NCBI GenBank assembly: GCA_002243285.1
Contig: CP022585.1
Span: 1,786,641 to 1,850,640 of the forward strand
Source of the DNA: Candidatus Fluviicola riflensis
Lineage (GTDB): Bacteria; Bacteroidota; Bacteroidia; Flavobacteriales_D; Crocinitomicaceae
Direction of reading: 5' to 3'
Length of the DNA stretch: 64,000 bases
Every line of letters starts with the position of its first letter. The stretch's first letter is position 1. Both the position numbers and the translations under genes were made by a program. The notes under the pieces were generated by a model, which saw nothing but the letters and a program-made list of their open reading frames with translations, was not told the DNA's origin and did not search any database. Below, one piece after another: positions 1-8,599 of the stretch.

Positions 1-2996
1 TTCAATTCGATCAATTCTCCGTTCCGGATGATCACACATTCGTTGTTGGCTCCGGCATACTTGAGGATTCCGGCTTCAAAGTCTATGGCGCACAAGGCAA
101 TGTCCATTCCGTCTTTTACATCCGATTGCCCTTCCGAACGGAAAGCACCAACTACAATCTCACGCAATTTATCCAATACTTCGCCCGGTTCGGTGAGTTT
201 AAATTCGTTGACTGCACGAAGCAAACCGTTGTTACCAACGATACTCACAAGCGATCCCGGCACACCATGTCCTGTACAATCTACGGCAGCAAACATGGTT
301 ACACCCTGTAATTCACGTGCCCAGTAAAAGTCACCGGATACGATGTCTTTCGGTCGGTAAAACACAAAGTGCTCATGGAACAATTCATTTAGACGCGAAG
401 AAGCGGGTAGAATGGTTGTTTGAATCCGTTTGGCATATTGGATACTATCCAGGATATCCGTTGTTTTTTGGATAATCTCCGTTTTTTGCTGCTCCAATTG
501 CTTGTTTTGCTCGGCAATTTCACTGGTTCGTTCCTGTACCGTTGCTTCCAGTCGCTGATTTTGACGCTTCACACGTTGAGTTGAAAGCTGTACGATTACG
601 AAAACCAGTACAATCAACGCGATCAGGTAGAGAATATAAGCCCAAATGGTTCTGTACCAAGGCGGAAGAATAGTGATTTCATATTCCAACACCTCGCTTT
701 CGATTCCGAATCCGTTGCGAGCCTGCAGTTTCAAAACATACGTTCCCTCACCGATTTTTTGGAAATCCTTGTAATACTGATCCGACCAATCTGACCACTC
801 ATCGTTGAAGCCTTCCAGTTTGTAACGGTATTCCATGTGGTCTTTTCCGCTATAGGAATTGGCATGGAACGTAACGCTAAACGAGTTTTGTCCATACGTC
901 AATGGTTCTAGTTTTTTCGCTCTGAAAACGTTAAAACGCAGTGTTTTTCCCCCCGCTTCAAAACGATCAATGGAAACTGTAAGATGATTTCTGTATTTGC
1001 GAATCGCATCAAAATTCACAACGTAAATCCCGTTGCTGGCGCCGAGCCAGATTTCGTTGTCTGGTCCTTGCACGATAGATGAAACAATTCCGGCTTTACG
1101 CATTCCTGCAAGCGGCCATTTGATCCATTTCCAGTTATTTTTTCCGTGCTTTTCAAGCCATCCGGTTACTATTTCAAATTTCCCGTCGGTCAAATCACGG
1201 TACACAACTACCCACAATTGTTCATCGTTGATGTTGATGATGCGATGAAGGTCGTTTTTGGTATCCCCGAAAAATTCCTTGTTCTGCGAAATAGCTTTCA
1301 TGGAACGTTCATCCTCCGATAGAATGGCAATACCACGAGTGGTTTCAATTACAATTTCGCCCTGAAATTTTTCTACATAATAAGAACAGGATTCGCCTTT
1401 TTTGGGATTGACCTCTTTTATGAAACGTGTTTTTTTCGTTTTGACATCGTAGATTCCCAAACCGACATCCGTAACGCCAAAATAAATTTTTCCATTGAGT
1501 ACTGTAAGACTGAAGGTACTGCCGTTTTTGGAAATGTAAAGGTCTTTATATTCCCATGAGCCGTTCGGAAGCAGTTTTAATTGTGCAATTCCGGCCTCAA
1601 GTGTTAGGTAAACAATGTCTTTGTTATTAGGATCCTGACACAATGAATAGGCGTAACTTGGGGAAAGGAATTTGGTGGAATTGTTGGAAGGAAAATATTC
1701 GTAAACACCATTGTAGGCTATTACCAGGGTACGTTTTCCTTTGGAAGTGGTGAAGGTTTCCAAATCATACACATCTTGTTGCATGGCTGCATTCGTTGCA
1801 AAAGAACGATGTGTGTTGGCGATATGAAGCGACGAAATATCCGGATGAAGTCCCACCAGCATTTTTTTTCCGTCGAAGACAATAGCTTCGGCCAGGGAAC
1901 TGATACCTTCAGCTTTTTTGAAATAAGTAATCGGGCTGGATGTTTCGATTAGTTGAATACCGTTGTCGAGGCATAGCCACAAATTTCCCTCTGCGTCATG
2001 AAATAACTTAAAAACGTATAGATTTTCCAATCCATCGTAAAAATCGATGCGACGTATGATGTGACCTTCCAAATCGGAAATGAGCAAACCCTGTGTTTCG
2101 GTACCCATGAACAGAAAATTGCCGTCACGGCGAATATAGTTGGGCGAAGCTCCCCGCATTTCAGGAAATAACGATTCCTTTTCCGTATTCCAGACGTAAC
2201 CTCCGTTTTCAGGTTTTGCAGAATAAAAATCACCGCTAATATCCAGTAAATACCAAATTCCGTTTATTTCAAAACTTCCGCGAATATTCCGTAATCGGAT
2301 GTTTTCAGGGAGTTTTAACTCTTTCATTTTAGCGGTTAACGCATCAATGAACAGGTATTTTGTAATGCGCTTGCCGTCATCGGTTCCTTTTTGATAAATA
2401 AGTAAAAACCCTTTCCCAAACCGGCTGGATGTTTTGCATGAAAATCCCTTAAACTGTTCCGGAATTTCAAGTTTCTGCTCAATCTTTTTTTGTTTTACGG
2501 TGTAGAGAGCATTTTCTCCGACAAATAAAATGCGTTGCCCGCTCAGTTCGTAAATGTTCCAGAAATTGCCGGGTTCGTTTGTTCCTTTTTTAGCAAAAAG
2601 TGGATAATAATTGGGAGCACCCGAATCATTGTAAGCGATGTACCCGAAGTTGTTTTCACGCCCTACGTAAAGCACATCATCTGATGCCCGGTAGATTTCG
2701 CGTGTCATACTTTCGTGGGCAACATCGCTGTATTTTTTGCCTTTGCCGGTTGAAGCGGTTTTGATTTTATTCCATTCAATACCGTTGTAAACCAGGATAT
2801 CCTGACGATTACCGAAATAAACGTTTCCATCGGAACCTTGCGCGCCAGCCCAGATTTGTCCGGCACTTCCGAAATCGTCAACCGAGAAATAATGGGTATT
2901 GAATTTACCGTTCACCGACATATTCTGTGCTGCTGCAGGCTTGAAGAACAAGAGCAGGAACATCCAGATTACATATTTCACTGAAGATCGAATCAT
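1..2996 (-). CDS. Two-component-propeller / SpoIIE-type phosphatase sensor (C-terminus missing)
   Basis: The reading frame opens at ATG 2996 and stays open to base 1, so at least 998 codons are present and the C-terminus lies outside the window. It begins with a signal peptide ending near AAAQ (residues 21-24). A long beta-propeller-like region follows (two-component-regulator propeller repeats), then a Y_Y_Y-type Ig domain, one transmembrane helix (around base 600-650), a coiled coil (around 450-590) and a PP2C/SpoIIE catalytic domain containing the motif AAVDCTGHGVPG near base 260-300. In this family the periplasmic propeller senses a signal and the cytoplasmic phosphatase acts on an anti-anti-sigma or similar phosphoprotein; the partner is not visible here. 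A TATATTCG box lies just upstream of the start. Domain calls are from motifs and layout, not a search. Confidence 0.88.
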   Translation of the reverse strand, partial: MIRSSVKYVIWMFLLLFFKPAAAQNMSVNGKFNTHYFSVDDFGSAGQIWAGAQGSDGNVYFGNRQDILVYNGIEWNKIKTASTGKGKKYSDVAHESMTREIYRASDDVLYVGRENNFGYIAYNDSGAPNYYPLFAKKGTNEPGNFWNIYELSGQRILFVGENALYTVKQKKIEQKLEIPEQFKGFSCKTSSRFGKGFLLIYQKGTDDGKRITKYLFIDALTAKMKELKLPENIRLRNIRGSFEINGIWYLLDISGDFYSAKPENGGYVWNTEKESLFPEMRGASPNYIRRDGNFLFMGTETQGLLISDLEGHIIRRIDFYDGLENLYVFKLFHDAEGNLWLCLDNGIQLIETSSPITYFKKAEGISSLAEAIVFDGKKMLVGLHPDISSLHIANTHRSFATNAAMQQDVYDLETFTTSKGKRTLVIAYNGVYEYFPSNNSTKFLSPSYAYSLCQDPNNKDIVYLTLEAGIAQLKLLPNGSWEYKDLYISKNGSTFSLTVLNGKIYFGVTDVGLGIYDVKTKKTRFIKEVNPKKGESCSYYVEKFQGEIVIETTRGIAILSEDERSMKAISQNKEFFGDTKNDLHRIININDEQLWVVVYRDLTDGKFEIVTGWLEKHGKNNWKWIKWPLAGMRKAGIVSSIVQGPDNEIWLGASNGIYVVNFDAIRKYRNHLTVSIDRFEAGGKTLRFNVFRAKKLEPLTYGQNSFSVTFHANSYSGKDHMEYRYKLEGFNDEWSDWSDQYYKDFQKIGEGTYVLKLQARNGFGIESEVLEYEITILPPWYRTIWAYILYLIALIVLVFVIVQLSTQRVKRQNQRLEATVQERTSEIAEQNKQLEQQKTEIIQKTTDILDSIQYAKRIQTTILPASSRLNELFHEHFVFYRPKDIVSGDFYWARELQGVTMFAAVDCTGHGVPGSLVSIVGNNGLLRAVNEFKLTEPGEVLDKLREIVVGAFRSEGQSDVKDGMDIALCAIDFEAGILKYAGANNECVIIRNGELIEL

Positions 2997-3024
2997 TGGT
3001 TTACTTCGGTTGACGAATATAGTA

Positions 3025-3066
3025 ATAAAAAAGAAACCCGAACCGTTGATAATGAACGATTCGGGC
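3025..3066 (-). terminator. Rho-independent terminator of the polyamine operon
   Basis: Arms 3037-3047 and 3055-3065 pair over 11 bases with one wobble around a 7-base loop. On the minus strand the stem is followed by a T-rich tract (3025-3036). It sits 18 bases after the ureohydrolase stop codon. Confidence 0.85.
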
Positions 3067-3083
3067 TTGTATAGTTGGAAAAT

Positions 3084-4130
3084 TTAGTAATTGATTTTTC
3101 TGCTTTTTTCGGTGGCACAAACCAGGTTCCACAAGGCGCGGGCTCCTACGTTTGCATCCCAATCATCGGAAGTTCCCGGGGCAACTTCATTCAGATCAAA
3201 ACCAATAATTTGTTTGCCGGCTTCTACCAGTTGAAAAAACAGGTAGTTGATCTGGTCCAGTTCAAATCCGCCAACAACCGGTGTTCCGGTATTCGGACAT
3301 AAGGAAGGATGTAAACCATCGATATCAAACGAAATGTAAACCCGCTGCGGAAGTGATTTGATAATACCATCGACAATCGATTTCCAGGTTTCACCTTCAA
3401 ATTGACGGCGCTTGATTTCCCAGTCGAAATGCGTTTCAATGACGTTTGATTCAGCGATTAGCTGAATTTCCGAATGTGCCACATCGCGAATACCAACCTG
3501 AACCAGTTTCTCCAGGTTTTTGCAGTTATTCACTACATTATACATTATACTGGCGTGTGATTGCGTGAAATCTTCGTACGCAATGCGCAAATCGGCATGT
3601 GCATCTATTTGTAGGATTCCGAATGGTTTTCCAAGATCATCCAATGCTTCGATCAAACCGAGAGGCGTACTGTGTTCACCACCCAAAACCGCAATCGTTT
3701 TGCCTTCTTTTAATAATGTGGTACAACGTTCCTTCAGGTTTTCCTTCAGAGCCAGTTGCGTCGCATTGATTTCATTGACTACAGCTTGATAAGGACTGTC
3801 GGCAGTTAATTGTCCGCCTTGTTCCAAAAACTGGATGTACTCAATAGCTTGAACACACAAGTCGGTATTGATTTGCTTCCATTCGGCCGAAATAGGTGTC
3901 ATAAAAACTTGCGTTTTCCAGGCTTCAGGCAATTGCGGATGATAAAAATCCAACTGCGTGGAAGCATCCAGAATTGCCTGCGGGCCATCGCTCGTACCTT
4001 TTCCGTAAGATGCGGTTGCATCCCATGGGACGGGAATAATGACTAAATCGGCGGTAGCTTCTTCCACCGGAAAACCGAAAATATTTCCATTGGCAATGCC
4101 TACGCCATTCGGATCAAAGGAATCAGCCAT
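3084..4130 (-). CDS. speB: Agmatinase-family ureohydrolase
   Basis: Manganese ureohydrolase of the arginase/agmatinase fold, 348 residues. All metal-binding motifs are present: GGEHS at 150-154, DAHADLR at 176-182 and SFDIDG at 267-272. Agmatinase cleaves agmatine to putrescine and urea, which would feed the spermidine synthase encoded just upstream. Its ATG overlaps the 3' end of the SpeD-SpeE fusion by 8 bases, so the two are co-transcribed and probably translationally coupled. The protein is somewhat longer than typical agmatinases (about 300 residues) because of an insertion around residues 60-130. The context favours agmatinase, but formimidoylglutamase or guanidinobutyrase activity cannot be excluded from motifs alone. 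No arginine decarboxylase is in the window. Confidence 0.85.
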   Translation of the reverse strand: MADSFDPNGVGIANGNIFGFPVEEATADLVIIPVPWDATASYGKGTSDGPQAILDASTQLDFYHPQLPEAWKTQVFMTPISAEWKQINTDLCVQAIEYIQFLEQGGQLTADSPYQAVVNEINATQLALKENLKERCTTLLKEGKTIAVLGGEHSTPLGLIEALDDLGKPFGILQIDAHADLRIAYEDFTQSHASIMYNVVNNCKNLEKLVQVGIRDVAHSEIQLIAESNVIETHFDWEIKRRQFEGETWKSIVDGIIKSLPQRVYISFDIDGLHPSLCPNTGTPVVGGFELDQINYLFFQLVEAGKQIIGFDLNEVAPGTSDDWDANVGARALWNLVCATEKSRKINY

Positions 4131-5406
4131 TGATGAGTTGTTTCACGAAGTTAGGTAACGCAAAACTTGCCTGCTGTAGTTCGCTGTTGTAATAACGAAG
4201 GCCTTTTTCGGCAACAAAAGCATCAATTTCTGCAGTATTGGAAACCGATTTCGGGTGAGCCGCGTCTTTTAATCCGTATTGGAAACTCCACATTCCAGTA
4301 GGGTAGGTCGGAACATAGAATAAAGAAACAGGCGCGTTTTCTTTCCCGAAAATATGCTGTAATGTGATGTTTAATTCTGTGAACGCTTGTTCGTTGAATT
4401 TTGGCGATTCTCCCTGAGCGACTAAAATTCCGCCTGGTTTCAAAGCACGATGACAGTTGCGGTAGAATTCCACAGAGAACAATCCTTCAGCCGGTCCAAC
4501 AGGATCGGAACCATCTACTATAATAATATCGTATGAATTATCTGCAGCTTCCTTTGCGTAAGCAATTCCGTCGCCCACGATCAGTTCCAGTTTCGGATCA
4601 TCGAACGCAGCGGCAATTTTCGGTAAGAATTCTTTACAAGCCTTGATTACCTCACCATCGATTTCAACCATCGTTACTTTCTCAACGCCTTTGTGACGCA
4701 GGATTTCACGCACTGTTCCACCATCACCACCACCGATCACCAAAATATTTTTGGCATTTCCATGGGTAAACATAGCAGGGTGAGAAATCATTTCATGGTA
4801 GTGGAATTCATCGGCTTCGGTTGTCATGAACATATCATCCAACGCCAGCAGTTTTCCATATTTCGGTGATTCAAGGATACGAACACGCTGATAAGGCGAT
4901 TGGACATCGAAAAACACTTCACCGGTATAACGCAATGAAATTGCCTGATCGGCATCTTTGTCCGTAAACCAAACGTTGCGGGTATACATTTCAGGATTGG
5001 TCCATTCGGCCGCTTTCTGACGCATAGAAGTAATGTCGAAATCGTTGCGTGTCAGTAATTGCACCGCGCCACGTTTCATTTCCAATGCCGAATAGTTTTT
5101 GGCGCCGAAGCATTCTTTTAGGTAGTCGAATGAAATCCATGCATCCATTTCACCGCAAGTGAACAAATCAACCGCAGCATAGCCATACTCGGGCCATGTG
5201 TGGATTGCCAAATGGCTTTCCTGGATAACAACTACACCCGAAACACCATACGGTGAAAAATGGTGAAATGTAGAATTAATGACGGTTGCACCGGCCTTTT
5301 GAGCTGCACCGACCATGTCGCGCTCAATAGATGATACATCATTCATAATGTGCGGATCGCACCCCATAAACTCCACAAGGATATGGTTCCCCAAAGCTGT
5401 ACTCAT
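4123..5406 (-). CDS. speD/speE: Fused S-adenosylmethionine decarboxylase - spermidine synthase
   Basis: One 427-residue frame carries two enzymes. Residues 1-125 are a class-1B SpeD. The pyruvoyl-forming serine is S64 in [12 protein letters not shown], with H69 and C84 (FTCG) behind it, one residue offset from the Thermotoga numbering 63/68/83. Residues 150-427 are a SpeE aminopropyltransferase, with the AdoMet-binding GGGDGG at 225-230 and the catalytic-loop [10 protein letters not shown]. The first half would make decarboxylated AdoMet and the second would transfer its aminopropyl group to putrescine, giving spermidine. Autocleavage before S64 should release the N-terminal beta chain, leaving the pyruvoyl alpha chain attached to the synthase. 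It is the first gene of an operon with the ureohydrolase, and a TACATTTG box lies 28 bases upstream of the start. Confidence 0.95.
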   Translation of the reverse strand: MSTALGNHILVEFMGCDPHIMNDVSSIERDMVGAAQKAGATVINSTFHHFSPYGVSGVVVIQESHLAIHTWPEYGYAAVDLFTCGEMDAWISFDYLKECFGAKNYSALEMKRGAVQLLTRNDFDITSMRQKAAEWTNPEMYTRNVWFTDKDADQAISLRYTGEVFFDVQSPYQRVRILESPKYGKLLALDDMFMTTEADEFHYHEMISHPAMFTHGNAKNILVIGGGDGGTVREILRHKGVEKVTMVEIDGEVIKACKEFLPKIAAAFDDPKLELIVGDGIAYAKEAADNSYDIIIVDGSDPVGPAEGLFSVEFYRNCHRALKPGGILVAQGESPKFNEQAFTELNITLQHIFGKENAPVSLFYVPTYPTGMWSFQYGLKDAAHPKSVSNTAEIDAFVAEKGLRYYNSELQQASFALPNFVKQLING

Positions 5407-5434
5407 TCGACTTTTCTATATTAAATTTAAGCGG

Positions 5435-5442
5435 CAAATGTA
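5435..5442 (-). promoter_or_regulatory. Bacteroidetes -7 box for the polyamine operon
   Basis: TACATTTG on the minus strand matches the TAnnTTTG consensus and ends 28 bases before the fusion gene's ATG. No convincing -33 TTTG is seen. Confidence 0.5.
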
Positions 5443-5536
5443 CTGTATTTGATTGGCTTGACGTGTATTTTTGAAAGAATAATTTTTTCTTAATATGGAT
5501 GTAAAACGGGAGGGATTTTCACGGATCATATTGTCA

Positions 5537-5685
5537 GTCCCGTAGGGACGCAATATGGTAGAAGCGGCATTCCTTCCAAACATCTACCCCGTAGGGGTAG
5601 GACAATACAATATTAAACGTATTATCGCTACGGGGCAATGTCTTTGACTATGTTTTCGTACTACCACATTGCGTCCCTACGGGAC
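5537..5685. repeat. REP-like inverted-repeat element, family A copy 1
   Basis: The left arm 5537-5561 (core GTCCCGTAGGGACGCAAT) and the right arm 5661-5685 are near-perfect inverse complements. Between them is a second small palindrome of CTACCCCGTAGGGG type. A related element lies at 17421-17581. The right arm overlaps the end of the alpha/beta hydrolase gene and supplies its TAG stop. The family differs in sequence from the REPs around the RAYT gene at 56.5 kb. Confidence 0.85.
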
Positions 5686-6459
5686 TATTTTGGTAGCCAA
5701 AAATCCGGTAACAAATGTTATAACCTCACTTTGCTTTTCCAAATGCGGATGGTGCGCGCAATCGGGCAAAAGCGCTAATTGCGTATCGTGAATGGCTTGC
5801 TGAATGGATTCGAGCTGTGACATGGTTCCGTATTGGTCGTTTTGTCCCTGAATCGCTAAGACAGAACAGCGGACCTTCGTAATTTCCTTCCGAATGTCCC
5901 AGCTGTAGAACTCATCAGAGAGCCATGTGTTTGCCCAGGCGTAAAACAATTCGTCTGTTTTTTGGCCATGAATGCGTTTTAAACCGTCGAGTTTACCGTT
6001 TTCGTAAGCAGTTACTGTTGGTGGAATACCATTGATCGTTTCCGGTTCCACAAACGTATGTGCTGCGATCGTAATGATTTTCTGCAGGTTTTCAGGGAAA
6101 AGACTTCCATATAAAAGCGCGATTGTTCCGCCGTCGCTGTGGCCAACAAGAATAATCTGTTTGTTTAAAGGAAGTAATTCACGTAGGACTTCACGAAGTT
6201 CGTACGTGTATTCGTGCAGGTAGTTTTTTGTTCGCGGGTGTTGCAGCGGATCTGATTTCCCATGCCCACTTCGCTCAATTACAATTCCCGGAAGTCTGGT
6301 TTCATTGCAAAGATTGACCGGAAACAATTTCCATTGCACAATAGAACCCAGAGCTTCATGGAGGAAAATCAGCACAGGTTTTGTGGTTTCATCGCTGAAT
6401 TCCGTTCCGATAAATTGCACATTGAGTGCGTAATGGCTGAGCTGGATGCGTTTTTCCAT
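5677..6459 (-). CDS. Alpha/beta hydrolase
   Basis: 260-residue alpha/beta-hydrolase-fold protein. The nucleophile elbow is GHSDGG (near residue 106), an oxyanion region FLHEAL lies near residue 33, and the likely catalytic histidine is in DCAHHPH near the C-terminus. No signal peptide is seen, so it is probably cytoplasmic. The substrate cannot be read from the sequence. Relatives are annotated as esterases, haloperoxidase-like or MhpC-like hydrolases. Its last codons (I-V-P-stop) fall inside a REP-like palindrome, so the natural C-terminus may have been altered by insertion of the repeat. A terminator of the preceding efp gene lies 2 bases upstream of its ATG, which implies independent transcription or read-through. 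Confidence 0.85.
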   Translation of the reverse strand: MEKRIQLSHYALNVQFIGTEFSDETTKPVLIFLHEALGSIVQWKLFPVNLCNETRLPGIVIERSGHGKSDPLQHPRTKNYLHEYTYELREVLRELLPLNKQIILVGHSDGGTIALLYGSLFPENLQKIITIAAHTFVEPETINGIPPTVTAYENGKLDGLKRIHGQKTDELFYAWANTWLSDEFYSWDIRKEITKVRCSVLAIQGQNDQYGTMSQLESIQQAIHDTQLALLPDCAHHPHLEKQSEVITFVTGFLATKIVP

Positions 6460-6461
6460 GA

Positions 6462-6488
6462 CAAAAAAAGGGAAACTTGCGTCTCCCT
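6462..6488 (-). terminator. Terminator after efp
   Basis: An 8-base stem (6469-6476 with 6481-6488, one wobble) closes a 4-base GCAA loop on the minus strand and is followed by seven Ts. Confidence 0.85.
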
Positions 6489-6512
6489 GATTGTATATAA
6501 GATTGTTTTCGT

Positions 6513-7079
6513 TTAGTTTTTTACGCGTTCTACGTAAACACCTGTACGTGTATCAATTTTGATTACTTCGCCCATATCGATGAACAACGGAACACGAACT
6601 TCAGCTCCTGTAGCAATTGTAGCCGGTTTCATAGAGTTGGTAGCGGTATCGCCTTTCACACCAGGTTCAGTATACGTCACTTCAGAGATAATGTACATTG
6701 GCAATTCCAATACCAATGGCATTTCTTCTTCGGCATGGTATAAAATGTTGCAAACCATTCCTTCTAACAGGAACCCTGGTTTTTCGATCATTTTCCCTGG
6801 AATATTTACCTGTTCAAACGTTTCGTTGTTCATGAATACGTATTCAGCACCTTCCTGATAAAGGTATTGGTATTCACGGTTTTCGATGCGTACGATTTCT
6901 ATTTTATGACCGGCAGAGAACGTGTTGTCAATTACCTTACCTGTTTCGATCATACGTAATTTTGTACGTACAAAAGCAGGACCTTTACCTGGTTTTACGT
7001 GTTGAAATTCGATAACCTGACATAACTTGTCATTGTGCTTCATGCACAGTCCGTTGCGTATATCTGCTGTGGTTGCCAT
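6513..7079 (-). CDS. efp: Elongation factor P
   Basis: 188-residue EF-P with the normal three-domain length. It binds stalled ribosomes between the P and E sites and relieves arrest at polyproline stretches. The loop residue that is modified in other bacteria is K32 in KPGKGPA. The C-terminal OB domain ends with the family pattern IDTRTGVYVERVKN. A TATATTTG -7 box lies about 22 bases upstream of the start and a strong terminator follows, so it appears monocistronic. No EpmA or EpmB modification genes are in the window. Confidence 0.97.
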   Translation of the reverse strand: MATTADIRNGLCMKHNDKLCQVIEFQHVKPGKGPAFVRTKLRMIETGKVIDNTFSAGHKIEIVRIENREYQYLYQEGAEYVFMNNETFEQVNIPGKMIEKPGFLLEGMVCNILYHAEEEMPLVLELPMYIISEVTYTEPGVKGDTATNSMKPATIATGAEVRVPLFIDMGEVIKIDTRTGVYVERVKN

Positions 7080-7101
7080 TTGTTTATTTTATTTTTCGAG
7101 G

Positions 7102-7109
7102 CAAATATA
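7102..7109 (-). promoter_or_regulatory. -7 box of efp
   Basis: TATATTTG on the minus strand, an exact TAnnTTTG match 22 bases before ATG 7079. Confidence 0.55.
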
Positions 7110-7189
7110 ACCAAAATTCAAACGATTGTTCTTGTAACTTTTTAACGCTTTTATTCGCCTAAATGATCGGAATTGACCATAATAAGCTT

Positions 7190-7197
7190 TACTTTTG
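7190..7197 (+). promoter_or_regulatory. -7 box of the TatA-like gene
   Basis: TACTTTTG ends 8 bases before ATG 7206, so the transcript would be almost leaderless. The box lies downstream of an alternative in-frame TTG at 7173, which argues against that start. Confidence 0.55.
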
Positions 7198-7205
7198 CAA
7201 TCGTT

Positions 7206-7643
7206 ATGGTGAATTTACCTTTGATATTTAGTGATATTGCCGGTTCCGAGATCTTGTTGATCCTGGTATTTGTGCTGGTGTTCTTCGGTTCGAAGAGCAT
7301 TCCCGGTATCGCGCAATCGTTGGGGAAAACCATTCGTCAGATCAAGGACGCGTCGAATGACGTTCAAAACGAGATCAAGAAATCTGCCGGTGATGTGAAA
7401 GGTGATTTTAACCTGCAACGCATGATCAATGATACCAAAAACGATATCGAACAACCGTTTCGTCAGCATGCACAAACCTTAGATCAGTCCATTAATTTTG
7501 ATCCGCCAAAAGGTTTTGTAAGGCCGGTTGAAAAACTTCCTGAAACTCCTGTTGTTGCCGATCAGGATGGAGTAGAATCCATCACAACGGATGTAGCTGA
7601 AAGTGTTCAAACAACTACCGAAACTCCGCAACCGGAGAAATAA
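7206..7643 (+). CDS. tatA: TatA/TatB-like Sec-independent translocase component
   Basis: 145 residues with the TatA/B plan: a short N-terminal periplasmic segment, one membrane helix (about residues 12-30, ending FVLVFFGSKSIP with the conserved FG-P hinge), then an amphipathic helix (GIAQSLGKTIRQIKDA) and a charged, extended tail. It would form the pore or receptor part of the twin-arginine export system with TatC, which is not in this window. The tail, roughly 85 residues past the amphipathic helix, is longer than in a minimal TatA, so a TatB-like role is possible. I chose ATG 7206 because the promoter box lies between it and the upstream TTG. Confidence 0.88.
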   Translation: MVNLPLIFSDIAGSEILLILVFVLVFFGSKSIPGIAQSLGKTIRQIKDASNDVQNEIKKSAGDVKGDFNLQRMINDTKNDIEQPFRQHAQTLDQSINFDPPKGFVRPVEKLPETPVVADQDGVESITTDVAESVQTTTETPQPEK

Positions 7644-7689
7644 CCCCAAGAATATCCTATTTTATAATCAAATCGGCTAGCAGATTATT

Positions 7690-7821
7690 GTTTTCCCACG
7701 AATACTCCAATTTTTCGCGCCTAACGGACGCGCTAATTGACGTGTAAAAACAGTACGTTATGACAATAGTATTTAAGAGCGAGTCCGTTAGGCGAGCCAT
7801 AATTCGATAATTCGTGGGAAT
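7690..7821. repeat. MITE-like inverted-repeat element (CCCACGAAT ends)
   Basis: About 130 bases with terminal TTCCCACGAAT and ATTCGTGGGAA, plus inner inverted arms built on CGCCTAACGGAC and GTCCGTTAGGCG. No ORF inside. A second element with CCACGAATAAA ends lies at 35006-35177. Confidence 0.7.
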
Positions 7822-7856
7822 TATTTGTTGCTCTTATTTATAATTTTGGTGGGAAA

Positions 7857-7892
7857 CAAAAAAAGACCCGTCCGCCTCAGGCGGACGGGTCT
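7857..7892 (-). terminator. Strong palindromic terminator after the His-rich membrane protein gene
   Basis: A 29-base palindrome (7864-7892, core CCGTCCGCCT and its complement) is followed on the minus strand by seven Ts. The same core recurs in the terminator at 57237-57271. Confidence 0.88.
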
Positions 7893-7914
7893 CATTTATT
7901 TCGTTCCGGATCAA

Positions 7915-8445
7915 TTAATCATGATCATCGTGATGTTCTACTTTGTATCCTTTACGGATTTCAGGATGAGAAATTTCCCCACCTGTTGTGCCGACCTGAC
8001 GGGCAAAGTAAGTTGCAATCATTCCGACCAATAAAACAGTAATTGAAGCAATCAGCGCCATTGATTTTTTCTTCCATTCAAGGAATAAAGCAATCAGCGA
8101 AAGCGCTATAATTCCCCACATGAACGGCATCATCGCTTCTGCCTGCTCTTCGTGTTCATGAATAAAGTGTTCGCGTTGTTCTTCGATTTTGTGCATCATT
8201 TCAGGTGAACATTTTCCACCTTCACAGCAACTTGCCGGAGCCATGTGTTCTACGATCCCTTCTGCGCCCTCACCGGTTGACATAGAAACCATGGAGGTGA
8301 TTCCGGCGATGAGGAACAAAAGTAAACCCACTCTGCGGGTAACGGAAGATTTTGAAAGAATTCCGATCAATAATACCAATATACCGAGGATCAGTGCAAT
8401 GATCGGGAAATGGTTAATCAGGAGGTGTTGATGTGCTGCGTTCAT
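7915..8445 (-). CDS. Small multi-pass membrane protein with His-rich segments
   Basis: 176 residues with about four transmembrane helices: residues 12-27, 36-52, 108-121 and 129-145. The start NAAHQHLLINHFP resembles DUF2231-type membrane domains, which open with a His-containing HFPI motif. The central loop has a CC-x5-C cysteine cluster (SCCEGGKC) and many His/Glu residues, and the tail is HHDDHD, so metal or heme binding is plausible but unproven. It is monocistronic, with its own terminator. I do not recognise a specific function. Confidence 0.75.
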   Translation of the reverse strand: MNAAHQHLLINHFPIIALILGILVLLIGILSKSSVTRRVGLLLFLIAGITSMVSMSTGEGAEGIVEHMAPASCCEGGKCSPEMMHKIEEQREHFIHEHEEQAEAMMPFMWGIIALSLIALFLEWKKKSMALIASITVLLVGMIATYFARQVGTTGGEISHPEIRKGYKVEHHDDHD

Positions 8446-8599
8446 AAGAAGTAAATTTGGGGATGAAAGTACAAACTTTTAGTTCCGAAAGAGGGAAGTG
8501 GTTCAAATTCCAACAAAACCAGCCAGAAAAACTTCCGTAATATTGCGGGATTACCGAATGTAAGTCATTGATCAACAATATTTTGACGATTTTTTAAAA

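Noticed and set aside
5537..5685. CRISPR-like array from the repeated GTAGGGAC units
   Set aside because: The units are inverted arms with no regular spacers and there are no cas genes.
7173..7205. Longer TatA-like protein starting at TTG 7173
   Set aside because: The -7 box at 7190-7197 lies inside it, so the ATG at 7206 is preferred.
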